From: Coix lacryma-jobi var. lacryma-jobi
Taxonomy: Eukaryota; Streptophyta; Magnoliopsida; Poales; Poaceae
NCBI GenBank assembly: GCA_009763385.1
Contig: CM019827.1
Coordinates: 96,260,177-96,324,176, forward strand
Length of the DNA stretch: 64,000 bases
Direction: 5' to 3'
Position 1 is the first letter of the stretch; the number at the start of each line of letters is the position of its first letter. Shown piece by piece: positions 22,123-33,839 of this stretch. The notes below the pieces were generated by a model. That model saw only the letters and a list, made by a program, of their open reading frames with translations. It did no database searches and was not told where the DNA came from. Both the position numbers and the translations under genes were made by a program.

Positions 22123-25100
22123 TGTAACATCCCAAAATTTGCACCATTTTGAAAATAGGCAAATGAATTAATTATGCATTTTTATGTGTTGCATAGAATC
22201 TAGTTAATAAATTATTTACAAAAGCTAAAATGAATCCTAGGCCAAAGATCATGTTGATGCATACATGCTGGTGCATATTTTATTTTTGTGATGTGTGGTT
22301 TTAGTTCAAAAGTTGTTTGAATTCAAAAAGGATTTGAAAATGCATTTGAAAAATCAAATGCTGAAATTGGAAAACAATTTTCCTTCTCCCTCCTCCTCCT
22401 TTCTCCCTTCTGGCCCGAGCCAGCTTGGCCGGCCCGCTCCCTCCCTCTTGCTGGCCTGCTTCCCTCCCCTCTCTCTCGCCCGCGTGGGCCGCCGCTCCGG
22501 CCCAGCAGCCCCTGCGCAGCGCCGCAGCCCGCGCCGAGCCGAGGGTCCAGCCTCGGCGTTGCACTCGCGTGAGCGTCGCCGCTTCCGTCTCGCCCGAGGG
22601 TCCAGCCTCGTGTGAGCGTCGCCGCTTCCGTCTCGCCCGAGGGTCCAGCCTCGCGTGCGCGTCACCGCTTCCGTCTCGCCCGAGGCTCGCCGCCCGCCCG
22701 CGCGCGTTCTCCTCGCTCTCCCGTCGCTGACAGCACGACCCCGCCTGTCAGCGTCCCATCGCTCCTTCTCCCTCTCGTATCCGGCTCGGACTCCATGGCC
22801 GGGATCGAGTCCATCCTCGCTTCGCGTCCTTGCTTGCCAAAACGACCGAACCGACTCTCTTATAAGATCCACAGGGACCCGCCGCCTCTCCTCACGCGAA
22901 AAACTCTCGCTCTCGTGCCCTACACCGCTTCCGCGACAAGCTCCGCGGCCGCCGAAGATCCGCCGCCGTCGACCCGACGCTTCACCGAGTTCTAGTGCCC
23001 GCCAGAGGTTCCTAGAGTTTCTCCTTGATCTCTCGAAGCTAACCGAGTGTTTTCCCCTCTTTCTCCTCTTCGTTTTGATGCCTTAATCGCTCGCCGTCGC
23101 TTTCCAGAGCCGCCGTCCGTCTCGTCGAGCGATACGCCGCCACCAGATCGTCTCCGACCTCGTCTGTGCCTCTGGTGAGTCCGCTTTGCTCTCCTCTTTC
23201 GATTGGAATCCTTTCCCGAGGTCTCCACCGCTCTGTAGCGCAATCCCGAGCCGCGCCGCCGCCTTCCGGCCATGGAGCCGCCGCGTCCTTCTTTCTCCCC
23301 AGCGAAAGCGCCGCCGGTCTCACTCTGATCTAATCCGAGCCGTCCATTCTGGATCTAGCGCTCGGAATCGCTCGATACCCCTTCGTCTGTCACCTTTGCT
23401 AAAGAGTCCCCCAAATATTTAGGTCTAAACCCGCGGTCCCAATGGCCCTGTTCATTGAGTCTGCGAATTCTTCCGTTTGAGCCCCTGCGCTTTGTCCTAT
23501 TTGAGGCGCAGTCCATCCAATCCGCAGATTTGTTTAAATCGATTTTAAATACAAATTCAATTTCAGTTTATTTACAGTTTTGCCACTGATTTCAAATGCT
23601 TATAACTTCTACGTTTTTAGTCCGTTTTAGTCCGTTCAAGTTGCGTTAGATTCGTTTTGAAAAGATCTATCTATCTGTATGAAAATATCTACTGTTTTCA
23701 GTAATTAAAATTTGAGTTAGATTTAATCTACTAATTAAGGTTTTGTAACTTGTTTAGCTCATAACTTTCGCGTTATAATTCCGTTTTTCGTGATCTTCAC
23801 GTTTATGTGATCGTGTTGGATCGTAGTTTCCGTTTCCAAACTTTTTATATTATTTTCTTGCTGATTGGTGTAATGTTCTAACTATAGCTTGTTTGCTTTG
23901 TATGGTTGTTGTCCCGTTGATTGTGTGTTGATGTGATAATCGAGTATAGACGGTGAGACATACGCTGGTGATCAGGAGTCCTACTTCAACAATCAGGAGC
24001 AACCAGAGTACTCTGAATCAGGCAAGTATAGCATGGGATCTTCCTTGTTGACCTATTCACCATGAAGCATTTAAACTCATATGCATGTGTCTAATTTTGA
24101 CCTCCTATCTAGTTTATCCTAGGTTTTTGACCTGTTACCTTGTTAACCGTGGGTTGCTATGCATATGGGTAGAATCTTTGCTAGAGCTTTACTTAAACCA
24201 AACATGATCTAATAACGGTGAATAAAACTTGTTTTTTTTTAGCAATATGGTTTAGGACCTCCTGTCAGCAAAAGCTGGGACATACAGTGCAACCATGAGG
24301 GTTATATGGCTCTGACCTTAGCTCAGTATAAGGACCTTTTCTAGCTTGTTAGTGGACACCTGTATAGGCGCGTTGGATCTTGCCGAGTCGGGTATAGTGC
24401 GGCTTCTGTCCACGTGCGTATAGGCTGCGTGTTATTGTGCCACCTGGAAGGAGGGCTCTACATCCCCTTGCCTTAAGAACTAGCGGCCCTAACTTGTTAG
24501 GCGAACCTTTGAAAGGCTTTGCGTGTATCCTGCCCGCTCACCTCGGAAGTGTTATGGGAGTAATTAACCCGGGCATCTGGATATCACGACTCATCGGGTA
24601 AAGTGTACACCTCTGCGCAGAGTTTAATAAACTGTTATAACAGCCGTGCTCACGGATACGAGCGGCCCGGAAAACTCACAGATTAGTTGTTATATGTTGT
24701 TTATCTATGTTGCTCATGTTGTTTACCTTATTGCTATGTTTCAATTATTATGATCATGTGGGTTGGGTTTTAAGCCTTTATATATGTTCACCTCAATGTT
24801 AAAATGTTGCCAAATAAAAGCTACTGCAGTTTAACCAGTGTCAGCCTTATTTGAGCCTCATGAACCCCATGTTACACTTGTTAAGTACGAGATGTACTTA
24901 TGCTTGTTTATTTTCTTTCTACTTGGATAAAAATCCCGGATGGGTAACAGATTGCTATGGTAACGACGACTTCCCTGAAGAGTTCTAGTCTTGCTGTCAA
25001 CCAGTCATCTTCCCTGTGATGGAGCTACCGCGAGAGATACTTTATTTATCCGCTGCTATGTTAAGACTTTGAATATTATTCGTTATGTAATAAACATATG

Positions 25101-25196
25101 TGATGGTACTTCTTAAATTTGTGGCTTATGTGTGTGATTGATCTCTGGGCACACATGAGTTATTGCATTCAATTTTGTTCTTAAAATTGGGTGTGA
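22123..25196 (+). mobile_element. Solo LTR, Tekay/Del-like Gypsy
   Basis: A 3074-bp insertion starting TGTAACATCCCAAAATTTGC and ending AAATTGGGTGTGA, splitting the S1 LTR between GAGCAA and CTAAAT. There is no internal gag or pol. The size and ends resemble the long LTRs of Tekay/Del-type elements. A TATA-like TTATAAG occurs at about 22860. The expected CA end and 5-bp duplication are absent on the right; a deletion of about 7-8 bp at the junction would explain both. Open frames in the GC-rich part (22350-23420) are not convincing genes. Confidence 0.65.
22569..22697. repeat. 43-bp tandem repeat, three copies
   Basis: Copies at 22569-22611, 22612-22654 and 22655-22697 carry the core CGCCGCTTCCGTCTCGCCCG. 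They lie inside the GC-rich part of the solo LTR, upstream of its presumed promoter. Confidence 0.85.
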
Positions 25197-25960
25197 CTAA
25201 ATATATGTCTATACACTTGGTACACTTCCTTGAGCTCCAACCTTATGTTTTTGGCCGGCCATGGGGATATATATAGAGCCCCAACCAAATAGAGCCGTTG
25301 GGCAAAGAGATGGGCTTTTCTGCCATCGACCGGACGCACGTCACGTCCTGACCGGACGCGTCCGGTCTCTCACAACGGCTAGTTGCCAGCCAGCACAGGC
25401 ACTGATCGGACTCTGGCATGAGTCCGGTCGTATGTGATCGGACGCGTCCGGTCACGATTTTGTGCCTCTGGAACCTCTCTGTACTCGATCGGACTCAGCT
25501 GAGCTCTAGCGTCCGATCGTCGTCGTAGCATCCGGTCACGCGGTCGCGCTGAAGAACAGTAGCATCGGTGCGTCCGGTCGCTACTGCTGCAGCGTCCGGT
25601 CCCTCTGACGTGGCGCTACTGGCTTGGTGTATTGACCGGACGCATCCAGGCCAGCGTCCGGTCACTGTGAAGCAGCGACCGATCGCTTGTTCTTCCCGCC
25701 TTTCTCTCGTTCTTTGCGCCCAACTTGGTTCCATTCTTGTGCCTTGGACTTTGCTTGATCTTTAGGGTCTTCAACTGAGCTTCTAGAGTCTTGCTTGAGG
25801 TGTTGATCATCGAATCACCACATCGCCTTAGTCCAAGTCACATTTGCACCCTATTGGACTACAAAACAAAAACTTGCAAACGCATTAGTCCAATTTGGTT
25901 ATGTTGTTCATCAAACACCAAAATCTGAAGTTAAATGGTCCGAGGTCCATTTTCCTTATA
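25197..25960 (-). repeat. S1 3' LTR, segment 3, with U3 motif array
   Basis: The rest of the S1 3' LTR, matching 30184-30926. Its end reads TTATA where the sister copies have TTACA, so the canonical minus-strand TG start has mutated. 25316-25680 is a dense array of GCGTCCGGTC and GACCGGACGC words. A minus-strand TATA box lies near 25266-25283. Confidence 0.88.
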
Positions 25961-27195
25961 ATCTCCCCCTTTTTGGTGATTGATGACAACACGACCAAAA
26001 CAAGCAAATAATAGATTCATAATTTAAAATGCAATCTACTTGCTAGGATGCAATGCAAAGGCAAGATCATATGATGTTTAAAAGATACCGATTTGAAACA
26101 TATTTAATCTAACATATCTTGCCCTTGCCATTGAGTTCCTTTTAGTGGCTTGATGGATTAGATCTCCCTCTAACTCCATGATCCACTTCCTCCCTTTGTT
26201 GGACCATTCCCAAAAAGATAACCATAAAATTTTTGAAAATTTGATTTTGGTTATTTTGTTTGTTTTAGTTGGGGCTTGATTTTGGTCCCTACACATTTCT
26301 CCCCTTTGGAATCAAACACCGAAAAGGAAGACATTAAAGCTCAGGAGAGGAAACATTATATAAGCTAAAACTCCCCCTAAGTGTATGCATACATATGATG
26401 TAAGACAAAAGCATATGCATAACCGACAAATTAAAGCACAAAGGAGTTTAATCTATATAATGCATGGAGAAAGCATATAAGAGTATCAAATTGAAATCAA
26501 CATAATGATATCGGTTAGGAATACCACATGTAGATGCCAATTGGATTATCACCACACATGATGCTTGTCTCCGAGAACTCCATTTTCCTTGCAATGAGAC
26601 TACTACACACATGATAATCTTGAAAGTAGTGTTAGTCTCAAAGCTTCCAAATTGTAGGGTAAAACTCCCCCTAAAAGTGTGCATACAAGTTTGAAATACT
26701 TGTAGAAGACATGCACATTAACTTGTAAGGTCAAACTACCATTTTCCATATTGATATGACATCAATTGAAGATGGTAATTGGGGTAGTTTATCTATAATT
26801 TGGACTTTGGCACATATAAGATAAATACAAAGTAAAAGAAGCTATGTGTCGTGCTTCTAACCAATTAAAACCATGTAGGATTGCTCTAAGAATGTGAGTG
26901 ATATCGAGCAAAACTACCATATGATAAGCCTAATGTGTGCATGACAAAAGATATGAAAAAAATCAATGCAAACCTAGGCAATGAAGGAACTAGATGCTAA
27001 AGTAATTGCAAGAAATTAAACCAAGTGAAAGTAATTGCAAGAATTTAAATCTAGTTACCTAACATGGGAGGGGGAACTTGGGTCCATAGTACCCACTAAC
27101 ATACTTGGCAATGACATGATCCAATGTGATGCATCCCATGATATGCACCCAAAACTTTGCCAAGTCTCCAAATTCCCCGAAGTCAATTTGGCTAC
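25961..27195 (-). other. S1 region between gag and 3' LTR, with several PPT-like tracts
   Basis: No coding sequence where pol should be. On the minus strand, purine tracts resembling the true PPT (25961-25975) recur at 26297-26310, 26371-26380 and 26665-26675. Multiple PPT-like copies are a known Sirevirus trait. Confidence 0.65.
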
Positions 27196-29331
27196 TCACT
27201 TCCCTTTCGGGATCCAAACTTTTTTGGTGCTCTTCATGGTTGTGATAATGTCCTTAGGCACCCAAATGCGTTTGGCTCCATTGTTGGCTTGCTTGTTCAC
27301 CTTGATGGCCACCACCTTGTCATTCTTCTTTTTCTTCAAGAGATAGGGTGCGTTGGCCTTCTTGTTCACCTTGTTGGTGTAGGTGTTGGAGAGCTTGCTT
27401 GTTTGCTTTTTGTTTTTCTCTTTCTTCTTTTCTCCCCCATGCTTTACCTTGCACTCATAGGACTTGTGGCCTTCTTTGTGGCAAAGGTAACAAACCACAG
27501 TTTGCTTCTCATCAAGCTTCTTCACTCCCTTGATGGTGTTATCTTGATGAGTTCGGGTTTGCTTCCCCTTGCCTTTTGCTTGGGTCAAATCCTTGGTGAG
27601 GCGAGCCACTTCTTGCTTTAGTAGCTCATTCTCCATTGCAACTTCTTGTGTACATGTTTCTACAATGATATTCTCAACACAAGCTTGTTTGCATATGGGT
27701 GAGTCTAAATCAAGTAAATCAATACAAGAAGTAGAGGCATCCTTTTTGGGTATATTAAAGATTGATTTTTCAATTTTAGGTGCCTCGGTGGGGTTTGCTC
27801 CGATGGTTTCAAGATTAGCAACTTTGTTAGTTAGCTCATCACAATGTTTGCACATAATTTCCATTTTAGCAAGCAAACTTTTGTAAGCATCTTGTGTGCT
27901 AGCTAACTTTGTTTTTAGTTTTTCATTTTTCTTAGCAAGTTGCTCATCATTACTTGTGCTATCACATGTGCTTGTACTAGCCTCAAGTTTCTCAATTTTA
28001 TTAGATAGCTCAACATTCAAATTTGAAAAGGTCTCATATTGTTCAAGCATAGCATTGTAGGCTTGTTGAGAGCTATCTAATTTTTCTTTTAAGTCATTAA
28101 TTTTCTTTTGTTGGCTAGTACAAGCTTTAGCATATTTAATGTTATCTTGCGCAAGTTCATTATAAGAAGGAAGCTCATCATCACTATCACTAGAGATAGA
28201 GTTTGTGTTACCTCGTGCCATAAGGCACATACGTGAGGAGTTTGATGATGAGTGCTTGCGGCCATGTCTCTTGTGTTGGGCTTCATCATCACTTGATGAA
28301 TCATCCCATGTCTTGATGGTGGTGAGAGCTTTGGCCTTGCATCCCTTCTTTTTCTTGTCGTTGGGTGTGGGCTTTTGTTTTGGACAATCTTCCACAAAGT
28401 GCCCTTTCTTGCCACATCTATAGCATCCCTTTTTTCTTTGCTCTCTTCTTTGATTGGTGAAGAGGCAATCTTCTATGGTGATGGGCACACCCTTGACATT
28501 GAGCTTGCGGATCATCCTCTTCACTCCTTTCATAAGTTTGATTGTTTCTTCTTCATTTAAGGAGGAGTCGGATGAGGTGGAGGCTTGATCATCACTTGAT
28601 TCTTCATCTTCATCATCCTCTTCTTCTTCACTTGAGGAACTTGAGCTTGTTTCAACTTGCTTTTTGCCCTTCATGTTTTTGTGCTCACATGAGAGAGCAA
28701 TGTCTTTGCTTGATGAAGTGGCTTCTTCTTGACCCATCTTGCGTGACATCTCAAATGCCACCAATTTGCCAATGACAATGGCCGAGGTCATGGTGCTCAA
28801 GTCCTCCATGTTGTGGAGGATGGTGATGATGGTTGCATATTTGTTTTTTGGAAGCACGGAGATGATCTTCCTCACAATATCCGCATCACCTAGCTTTGTA
28901 ATTCCTATAGAATGGAGCTCATTGATAATTAGATTCAAACGAGAATATATATCACGAACAAGCTCATTATCATTCATTTTAAAGGAATCATAGTTTGTTT
29001 TTGTTAGGTAATGTTTTTGCTCACGTACATTACTTGTACCATCATGGAGCTCATGTAGCTTTAACCAAATTTCATGAGATGTTTGCAAAGTAAAAACTTG
29101 GTTAAAGATATCCATGCTTATAGATTCAAACAAGCAATTCTTAGCTCTAGCATTAAGATGAATTTCTTTTTTATCACCCGCGGTAGGCTTCTCAGGATTC
29201 TTAAAGGGTTTCATCCCGTCGCGGGTGACTCTCCAAACACCTAGATCAACGGCTTCTAGAAAGCAAGCCATCCTAGCACTATAGTAAGGGAAGTTAGTGC
29301 CGTCAAAGTGGGGAGGCCTAGAGATATCCAT
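27196..29331 (-). CDS. S1 Gag (Copia/Sirevirus type), intact frame
   Basis: 711 codons from ATG 29331 (MDISRPPHFDGTNFPYYSAR), chosen over upstream in-frame codons because it directly precedes the conserved Gag start. The N-terminal UBN2-type capsid domain spans roughly residues 1-210 (WLKLHELHDGTSNVREQK, ISVLPKNKYATIITILHN). A Ser/acidic linker follows at about 220-250. The first zinc knuckle CYRCGKKGHFVEDC is near 301-314, then a long coiled coil (about 370-500). The second knuckle CYLCHKEGHKSYEC is near 613-626, with a Lys-rich tail. Known: Gag binds and packages the element's RNA. The frame has no stop, unusual among the old elements here and consistent with selection or a recent copy. No pol follows. 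Confidence 0.9.
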   Translation of the reverse strand: MDISRPPHFDGTNFPYYSARMACFLEAVDLGVWRVTRDGMKPFKNPEKPTAGDKKEIHLNARAKNCLFESISMDIFNQVFTLQTSHEIWLKLHELHDGTSNVREQKHYLTKTNYDSFKMNDNELVRDIYSRLNLIINELHSIGITKLGDADIVRKIISVLPKNKYATIITILHNMEDLSTMTSAIVIGKLVAFEMSRKMGQEEATSSSKDIALSCEHKNMKGKKQVETSSSSSSEEEEDDEDEESSDDQASTSSDSSLNEEETIKLMKGVKRMIRKLNVKGVPITIEDCLFTNQRREQRKKGCYRCGKKGHFVEDCPKQKPTPNDKKKKGCKAKALTTIKTWDDSSSDDEAQHKRHGRKHSSSNSSRMCLMARGNTNSISSDSDDELPSYNELAQDNIKYAKACTSQQKKINDLKEKLDSSQQAYNAMLEQYETFSNLNVELSNKIEKLEASTSTCDSTSNDEQLAKKNEKLKTKLASTQDAYKSLLAKMEIMCKHCDELTNKVANLETIGANPTEAPKIEKSIFNIPKKDASTSCIDLLDLDSPICKQACVENIIVETCTQEVAMENELLKQEVARLTKDLTQAKGKGKQTRTHQDNTIKGVKKLDEKQTVVCYLCHKEGHKSYECKVKHGGEKKKEKNKKQTSKLSNTYTNKVNKKANAPYLLKKKKNDKVVAIKVNKQANNGAKRIWVPKDIITTMKSTKKVWIPKGK

Positions 29332-29394
29332 CCCAACCTCTCTGAGGGGCGTCGGCTCGAAGGCGATTAAGCCAAGAGTCCACAATGGAGCCAA

Positions 29395-29409
29395 CCGGCT
29401 CCGATACCA
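29395..29409 (-). promoter_or_regulatory. S1 primer-binding site (tRNA-iMet type)
   Basis: Minus strand TGGTATCGGAGCCGG, two bases from the 5' LTR end. It matches the TGGTATCAGAGC consensus except for one transition. S2 has the unmutated version. Confidence 0.85.
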
Positions 29410-29411
29410 AT

Positions 29412-30926
29412 TGAAAGGACCGTGACGCCTAAGAGGGGAGGTGAATTAGGCAACTTAAAACTTCTACTCTAAACTAACGCCTCTAAATTCCACCTAGTCA
29501 AAACCTATGCAAGAAGGGTAAACTATCTAATGTGCAACTAAGGTTTTGCTATGTGTGTTTGCTATCTCTACCGCAAAAAGGAGTTATGCTACCTAGTTTC
29601 CAAAACTAACAACTAGCATATAAACTAGGAAAGGTAAAGCATGAACAAGGTAGCAATGTAAATGCGGAAGCTTAAAGAGAGTGATAGAGATGCAAACTCC
29701 CGTCGACGACTCCGGTATTTTTACCGAGGTATCGAGAAGCGCGCAAGCTTCCCCTTAGTCCTCGTTGGAGCCCCTCGCAAGGGCCAAGCTCCCGGCAGGG
29801 TAACTCCGTGGATAGCTTCGGTCTTCCCCACGCGCAAGTGGGTCTCCGGTTAAGCCACTCGTGGCAAAGCCTCTCCCGGATGCTCCCCTCCGTCTTCACT
29901 ATCAAGTTTTCGGCCGAAGCGCCGCGGGCCTTGTTCCCTTCGGTACACGGAGGCGGCCACACCACAAACGCGGTTGGTGTGATCTCGCAAGACTACAAGC
30001 CCCGCCGATGTACAACAACGATGCGCGCAAGCACCGGTAGACAAGAGGTTTTCAACCTCACTAAACACTAGGTCTAACACCTAGAGCAAGCGCAAAGCGG
30101 TGGTCTAACTAGCTTAAGCACTTCGCAAAGCACCTCTACTAATCACCTAGTATATCACTTAAGCACTTTGGTGGCTAGAGCAACTAAATATGTGTCTATA
30201 CACTTGGTACACTTCCTTGAGCTCCAACCTTATGTTTTTGGCCGGCCATGGGGATATATATAGAGCCCCAACCAAATAGAGCCGTTGGGCAAAGAGATTG
30301 GCTTTTCTGCCATCGATCGGACGCACGTCACGTCCTGACCGGACGCGTCCGGTCTCTCACAACGGCTAGTTGCCAGCCAGCACAGGCACTGATCGGACTC
30401 TGGCATGAGTCCGGTCGTATGTGATCGGACGCGTCCGGTCACGATTTTGTGCCTCTGGAACCTCTCTGTACTCGATCGGACTCAGCTGAGCTCTAGCGTC
30501 CGATCGTCGTCGTAGCGTCCGGTCACGCGGTCGCGCTGAGGAACAGTAGCATCGGTGCGTCCGGTCGCTACTGCTGCAGCGTCCGGTCCCTCTGACGTGG
30601 CACTACTGGCTTGGTGTACTGACCGGACGCATCCAAGCCAGTGTCCGGTCACTTGTTCTTCCCGCCTTTCTCTCGTTCTTTGCGCCCGACTTGGTTCCAT
30701 TCTTGTGCCTTGGACTTTGCTTGATCTTTAGGGTCTTCAACTGAGCTTCTAGAGTCTTGCTTGAGGTGTTGATCATCGAATCACCACGTCAACTTAGTCC
30801 AAGTCACATTTGCACCCTATTGGACTACAAAACAAACACTTGCAAACGCATTAGTCCAATTTGGTTATGTTGTTCATCAAACACCAAAATCCGAAGTTAA
30901 ATGGTCCGAGGTCCATTTTCCTTACA
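29412..30926 (-). repeat. S1 5' LTR with U3 motif array
   Basis: 1515 bp. On the minus strand it starts TGTAAGGAAAATGGACC and ends CGGTCCTTTCA. The U3 array of GCGTCCGGTC-type words spans 30316-30660. The minus-strand TATA box (CTCTATATATATCCCC) is at about 30249-30264, some 50 bp downstream of the array in transcription order. Confidence 0.92.
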
Positions 30927-30931
30927 CACGC

Positions 30932-31323
30932 CAAATATAGCGCAGACACAAACATGTAGCGTACGTGTGGTACCGTCCTATGGCGAGCTCTGTGCTGCAT
31001 GCGCGTGAGAGAAAGGAGAGAGGTGAGAACATACAACAGCGGATTCCACTTGTTCAACTAACTAAAAAATATTATATCTCACGAACCGAAAACCCAAATT
31101 AAATTCCGATCTCACCATTGAATTCGCTGCAATTAATTCTTCAAAACTAGATCTCACATGAATATATTTAGATAAAGTGACAAGTGAGCCCACAGTGGAT
31201 AGAAGATGATATAGAGGATGGATGGATGCGGAAGAAATAGATATAAAGGAGAGAATCTTGATAACCAGGACATATAGATGATGATATAGAGGATGGATGA
31301 GTGCGGATAGTCTTATAGCAAAT
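30932..31323. other. Intervening DNA between S1 and G2
   Basis: AT-rich, no gene seen. A short phrase (GATGATATAGAGGATGGATG) is repeated at about 31207 and 31278. Confidence 0.4.
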
Positions 31324-32135
31324 TATTGATGTCGGAAGTGATCCGAATCAAACACCAGCAGGGCTAGAACGTCCGAAGAGGTTGCAGACCAACCTGAGAC
31401 AACAAGGAACCTGGCTAAACTGATGAAAACCGATCTAGAGACCGATTTAGATCAATTTAGGGTTTGATCTCTTGTGTTGATAACTCTAGGACTCCTCCCG
31501 GGAAGACCCGTCAGGGAGAAGCACATAAAGGTTGCTCTAGGACCAGCGAGGCCGCCTAGAACGCCACCGAATCTCACCGGGAGATGCGTAGAACAGCAAA
31601 GTAGATAGGAAAAAGGGTATAGTAGGTTGATTTTGACGATTAGGGTTGGATGCCTCAATCGGCCATAATCCTCTCATATATATAGAGGGGGTTGGTCTTA
31701 TCCCAATAGGAAACATATCCAGATACGATCTTCAAGTTTCCTATCCGGACCCCATCAAATTTGGAACCCAAGAGTCCAATTCGAACTGGAAAAGGTAAAC
31801 CTAATTAGGCTGATTCCCAAACTGACTAAACCGGTTTAAAGGACTTTGTATACAACAACCCAAATTGATTGTACCGATCAAGAGAAAAGATCCTCAAATC
31901 GGTACCTGGATTGGCATTCATCGCAATTCCAAGGTTTCCGACCAGTGTCACCTGGTCAGAAGTCGCGTAACTAGTCGGAAGACATCTATAATGGATCAAG
32001 CGACCAGACCAATTTTACTTAGAATATTCGACTTGATAAACACAGATTACTCGAAGATGAATTCGGCTTCAATATATGACCCGAATGCATCCTTCAGCCT
32101 CTATTATGCACTCATGACACTTTTGAGTGTCAACA
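31324..32135 (-). repeat. G2 3' LTR
   Basis: 812 bp ending GAGTGTCAACA on the + strand. The first bases are TATTGATG where the partner has TGTTGACG. A minus-strand TATA box (CTCTATATATATGAGAGG) lies near 31670-31688. Confidence 0.9.
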
Positions 32136-32215
32136 TATGCCCCCCTGTTTTTAGGTGATCTTTAGTAGAACCTAAAAACAAACCAAACAACAACGATGTC
32201 CAACTCATCAGTTAT

Positions 32216-33165
32216 TCAGTAATTAAAGATATACACATTGATCATTTTTGTTCTAAGGGCGATACATATATCGACCATTGTTTGGAAGGCACTCAGGCTT
32301 CTTACCAAACACTTGGAAAATATTTTTTTCAAATACCTTCCATTTATTGCTCTTGGGAGACTTCCACCTTGTAACATCTCCAGCATGTATGCATTCCCGA
32401 ATATCACTTTGATCACTTTATAAGGACCTTTCCAACTTGGCGACCATTTGCCAAACTTATTGCTCCTTGATCCAAGCGGCAGTATAGTTTTCCATACTAA
32501 TTCTCCCACCTGAAACGATTTACTCTTCACTTTCTTGTTGTAAGCTTTGACAACTCGGGCTTTATCTTTCTCCATCTCCTTGAGAGCTTTTAATCTTTTG
32601 TCGGTCACTTCATCAATGTTGTCCATTGTGGCATCATGATACATAACAGCGGATAAATCATTTTGCTTAGCAAGTCTATATGCATCTAGATTCACCTCAA
32701 CTGGCAACACTGCTTCTTGGCCATATACCAGCTCGAAAGGGGTACCTTTTGTGGCACCATGTCTTGATATACGATGAGCCCACAGAGCTTCAGACAAAAT
32801 CTCATGCCACCTCCTCGGGTTATCCTCAATCTTCTTCTTGATAAGCTTGATCAAAGTCTTGTTACTGGACTCAGCTTGGCCATTAGCTTGAGCATAATAT
32901 GGAGATGAATTGAGCATCTTTATCTTATATAATTCGGTAAAATCTCGCACTTCTTTAGAAATAAAAGATGTTCCTTGATCTGTAGTTAATGTTTGAGGGA
33001 TGCCGAATCTATGTATAATGTGTTCAATAATAAACTCAATCACCTCCTATGTGTCATGTTCTTCAAAGGTACCGCTTCGGTCCACTTAGTGAAATAATCT
33101 GTAGCGACCAGAACAAAATGATGCCCCTTTGAAGATGGGGGATGAATTTGGCCAATAAAGTCTAG
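32216..33165 (-). pseudogene. G2 integrase core and C-terminal region
   Basis: Minus-strand reading continues from the T1 insertion: LDFIGQIHPPSSKGHHFVLV then ATDYFTKWTEA (first catalytic Asp), an in-frame TAG at about 33044, then the open part to 32216 with TTDQGTSF (second Asp) and QAESSNKTL (Glu), completing the DD35E triad. The C-terminus has the GPY/F-type string SPSWKGPYKVIKV. The enzyme would insert the cDNA into chromosomes. It is inactivated by the stop and by separation from its zinc-binding N-terminus by the 2-kb T1 insertion. Confidence 0.88.
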
Positions 33166-33839
33166 CCCCATGTCATGGGCAGCCAGCAGGCTGCCACCGG
33201 CCCAATAGGCCCAAGAGGCAGTAGCTTAGCCGCCAAGTTAGAGTTAGGTTTAGGGTTGGTTCCTTCTCTATATAAAGAGAGGCACGCCTGTCATTTGGAA
33301 TTAAGCAATGAATTATGAAGAAACAATTCTAGTCTCCCTCAATCTCTCAAGCTCTTGGCAAAGCATAAGGCCTAGTTATCTCAAAAAAGTCATCTCCATA
33401 ACATCTGGTATCACGAGCCTGTCGATTCTTCCACAGCCGCTGCCAATCCTCTCCATCTCAAAAAAAAAGAAATCATCGATCCAGAACCACCTCCTCCCGA
33501 TGCCTACCACCACCAGCCGCCGCCACAACCCACCACCATCAGCCGCCGCCATAGCCCGGAGCCGTCGGCGCGAGTCCTCGCCGCCCGCGGATCCACCCCC
33601 ACCACAGCCTCCGCATCGGCCACACCCCACCTCCAGCAGGCGCACCCCCACTGCCACGGCATCGTCGCGTCGTCTTTTTGCGGTCGTCGCCGCGTCGCTC
33701 TTCTGCGCGGCCCATCATCGCGCACGTCCGCGACGTCCGCCTCCGCGCGGGTCTTCTCCGCGCCATCCACGGGTCTTCTCCGCGCCGTCCGCGAACCCTC
33801 TGCGCTCGCGGCGTCCGCAACTCCTCTGCGCCTTCCGCA

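Larger units (their letters stand above)
11854..30926 (-). mobile_element. S1: gag-only Sirevirus-like Copia retrotransposon
   Basis: Minus-strand LTR element. The 3' LTR is 11854-25960 (interrupted twice) and the 5' LTR is 29412-30926. The 5-bp target duplication CACGC (11849-11853 and 30927-30931) is exact. The tRNA-iMet-type primer site lies at 29395-29409, the polypurine tract (inverse of ATCTCCCCCTTTTTGG) directly inside the 3' LTR at 25961, and a single gag frame at 27196-29331. Subtracting the two insertions leaves about 6.5 kb, equal to S2. There is no protease, integrase or RT between gag and the PPT, so it must have been mobilised in trans. A Sirevirus assignment is favoured by the iMet primer site, a long gag with two zinc knuckles, multiple PPT-like copies and palindromic U3 arrays. 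Confidence 0.88.

Noticed and set aside
22354..23422. Several Arg/Pro/Ala-rich frames on both strands
   Set aside because: Inside the GC-rich promoter part of a long solo LTR; 43-bp tandem repeats keep frames open by chance.
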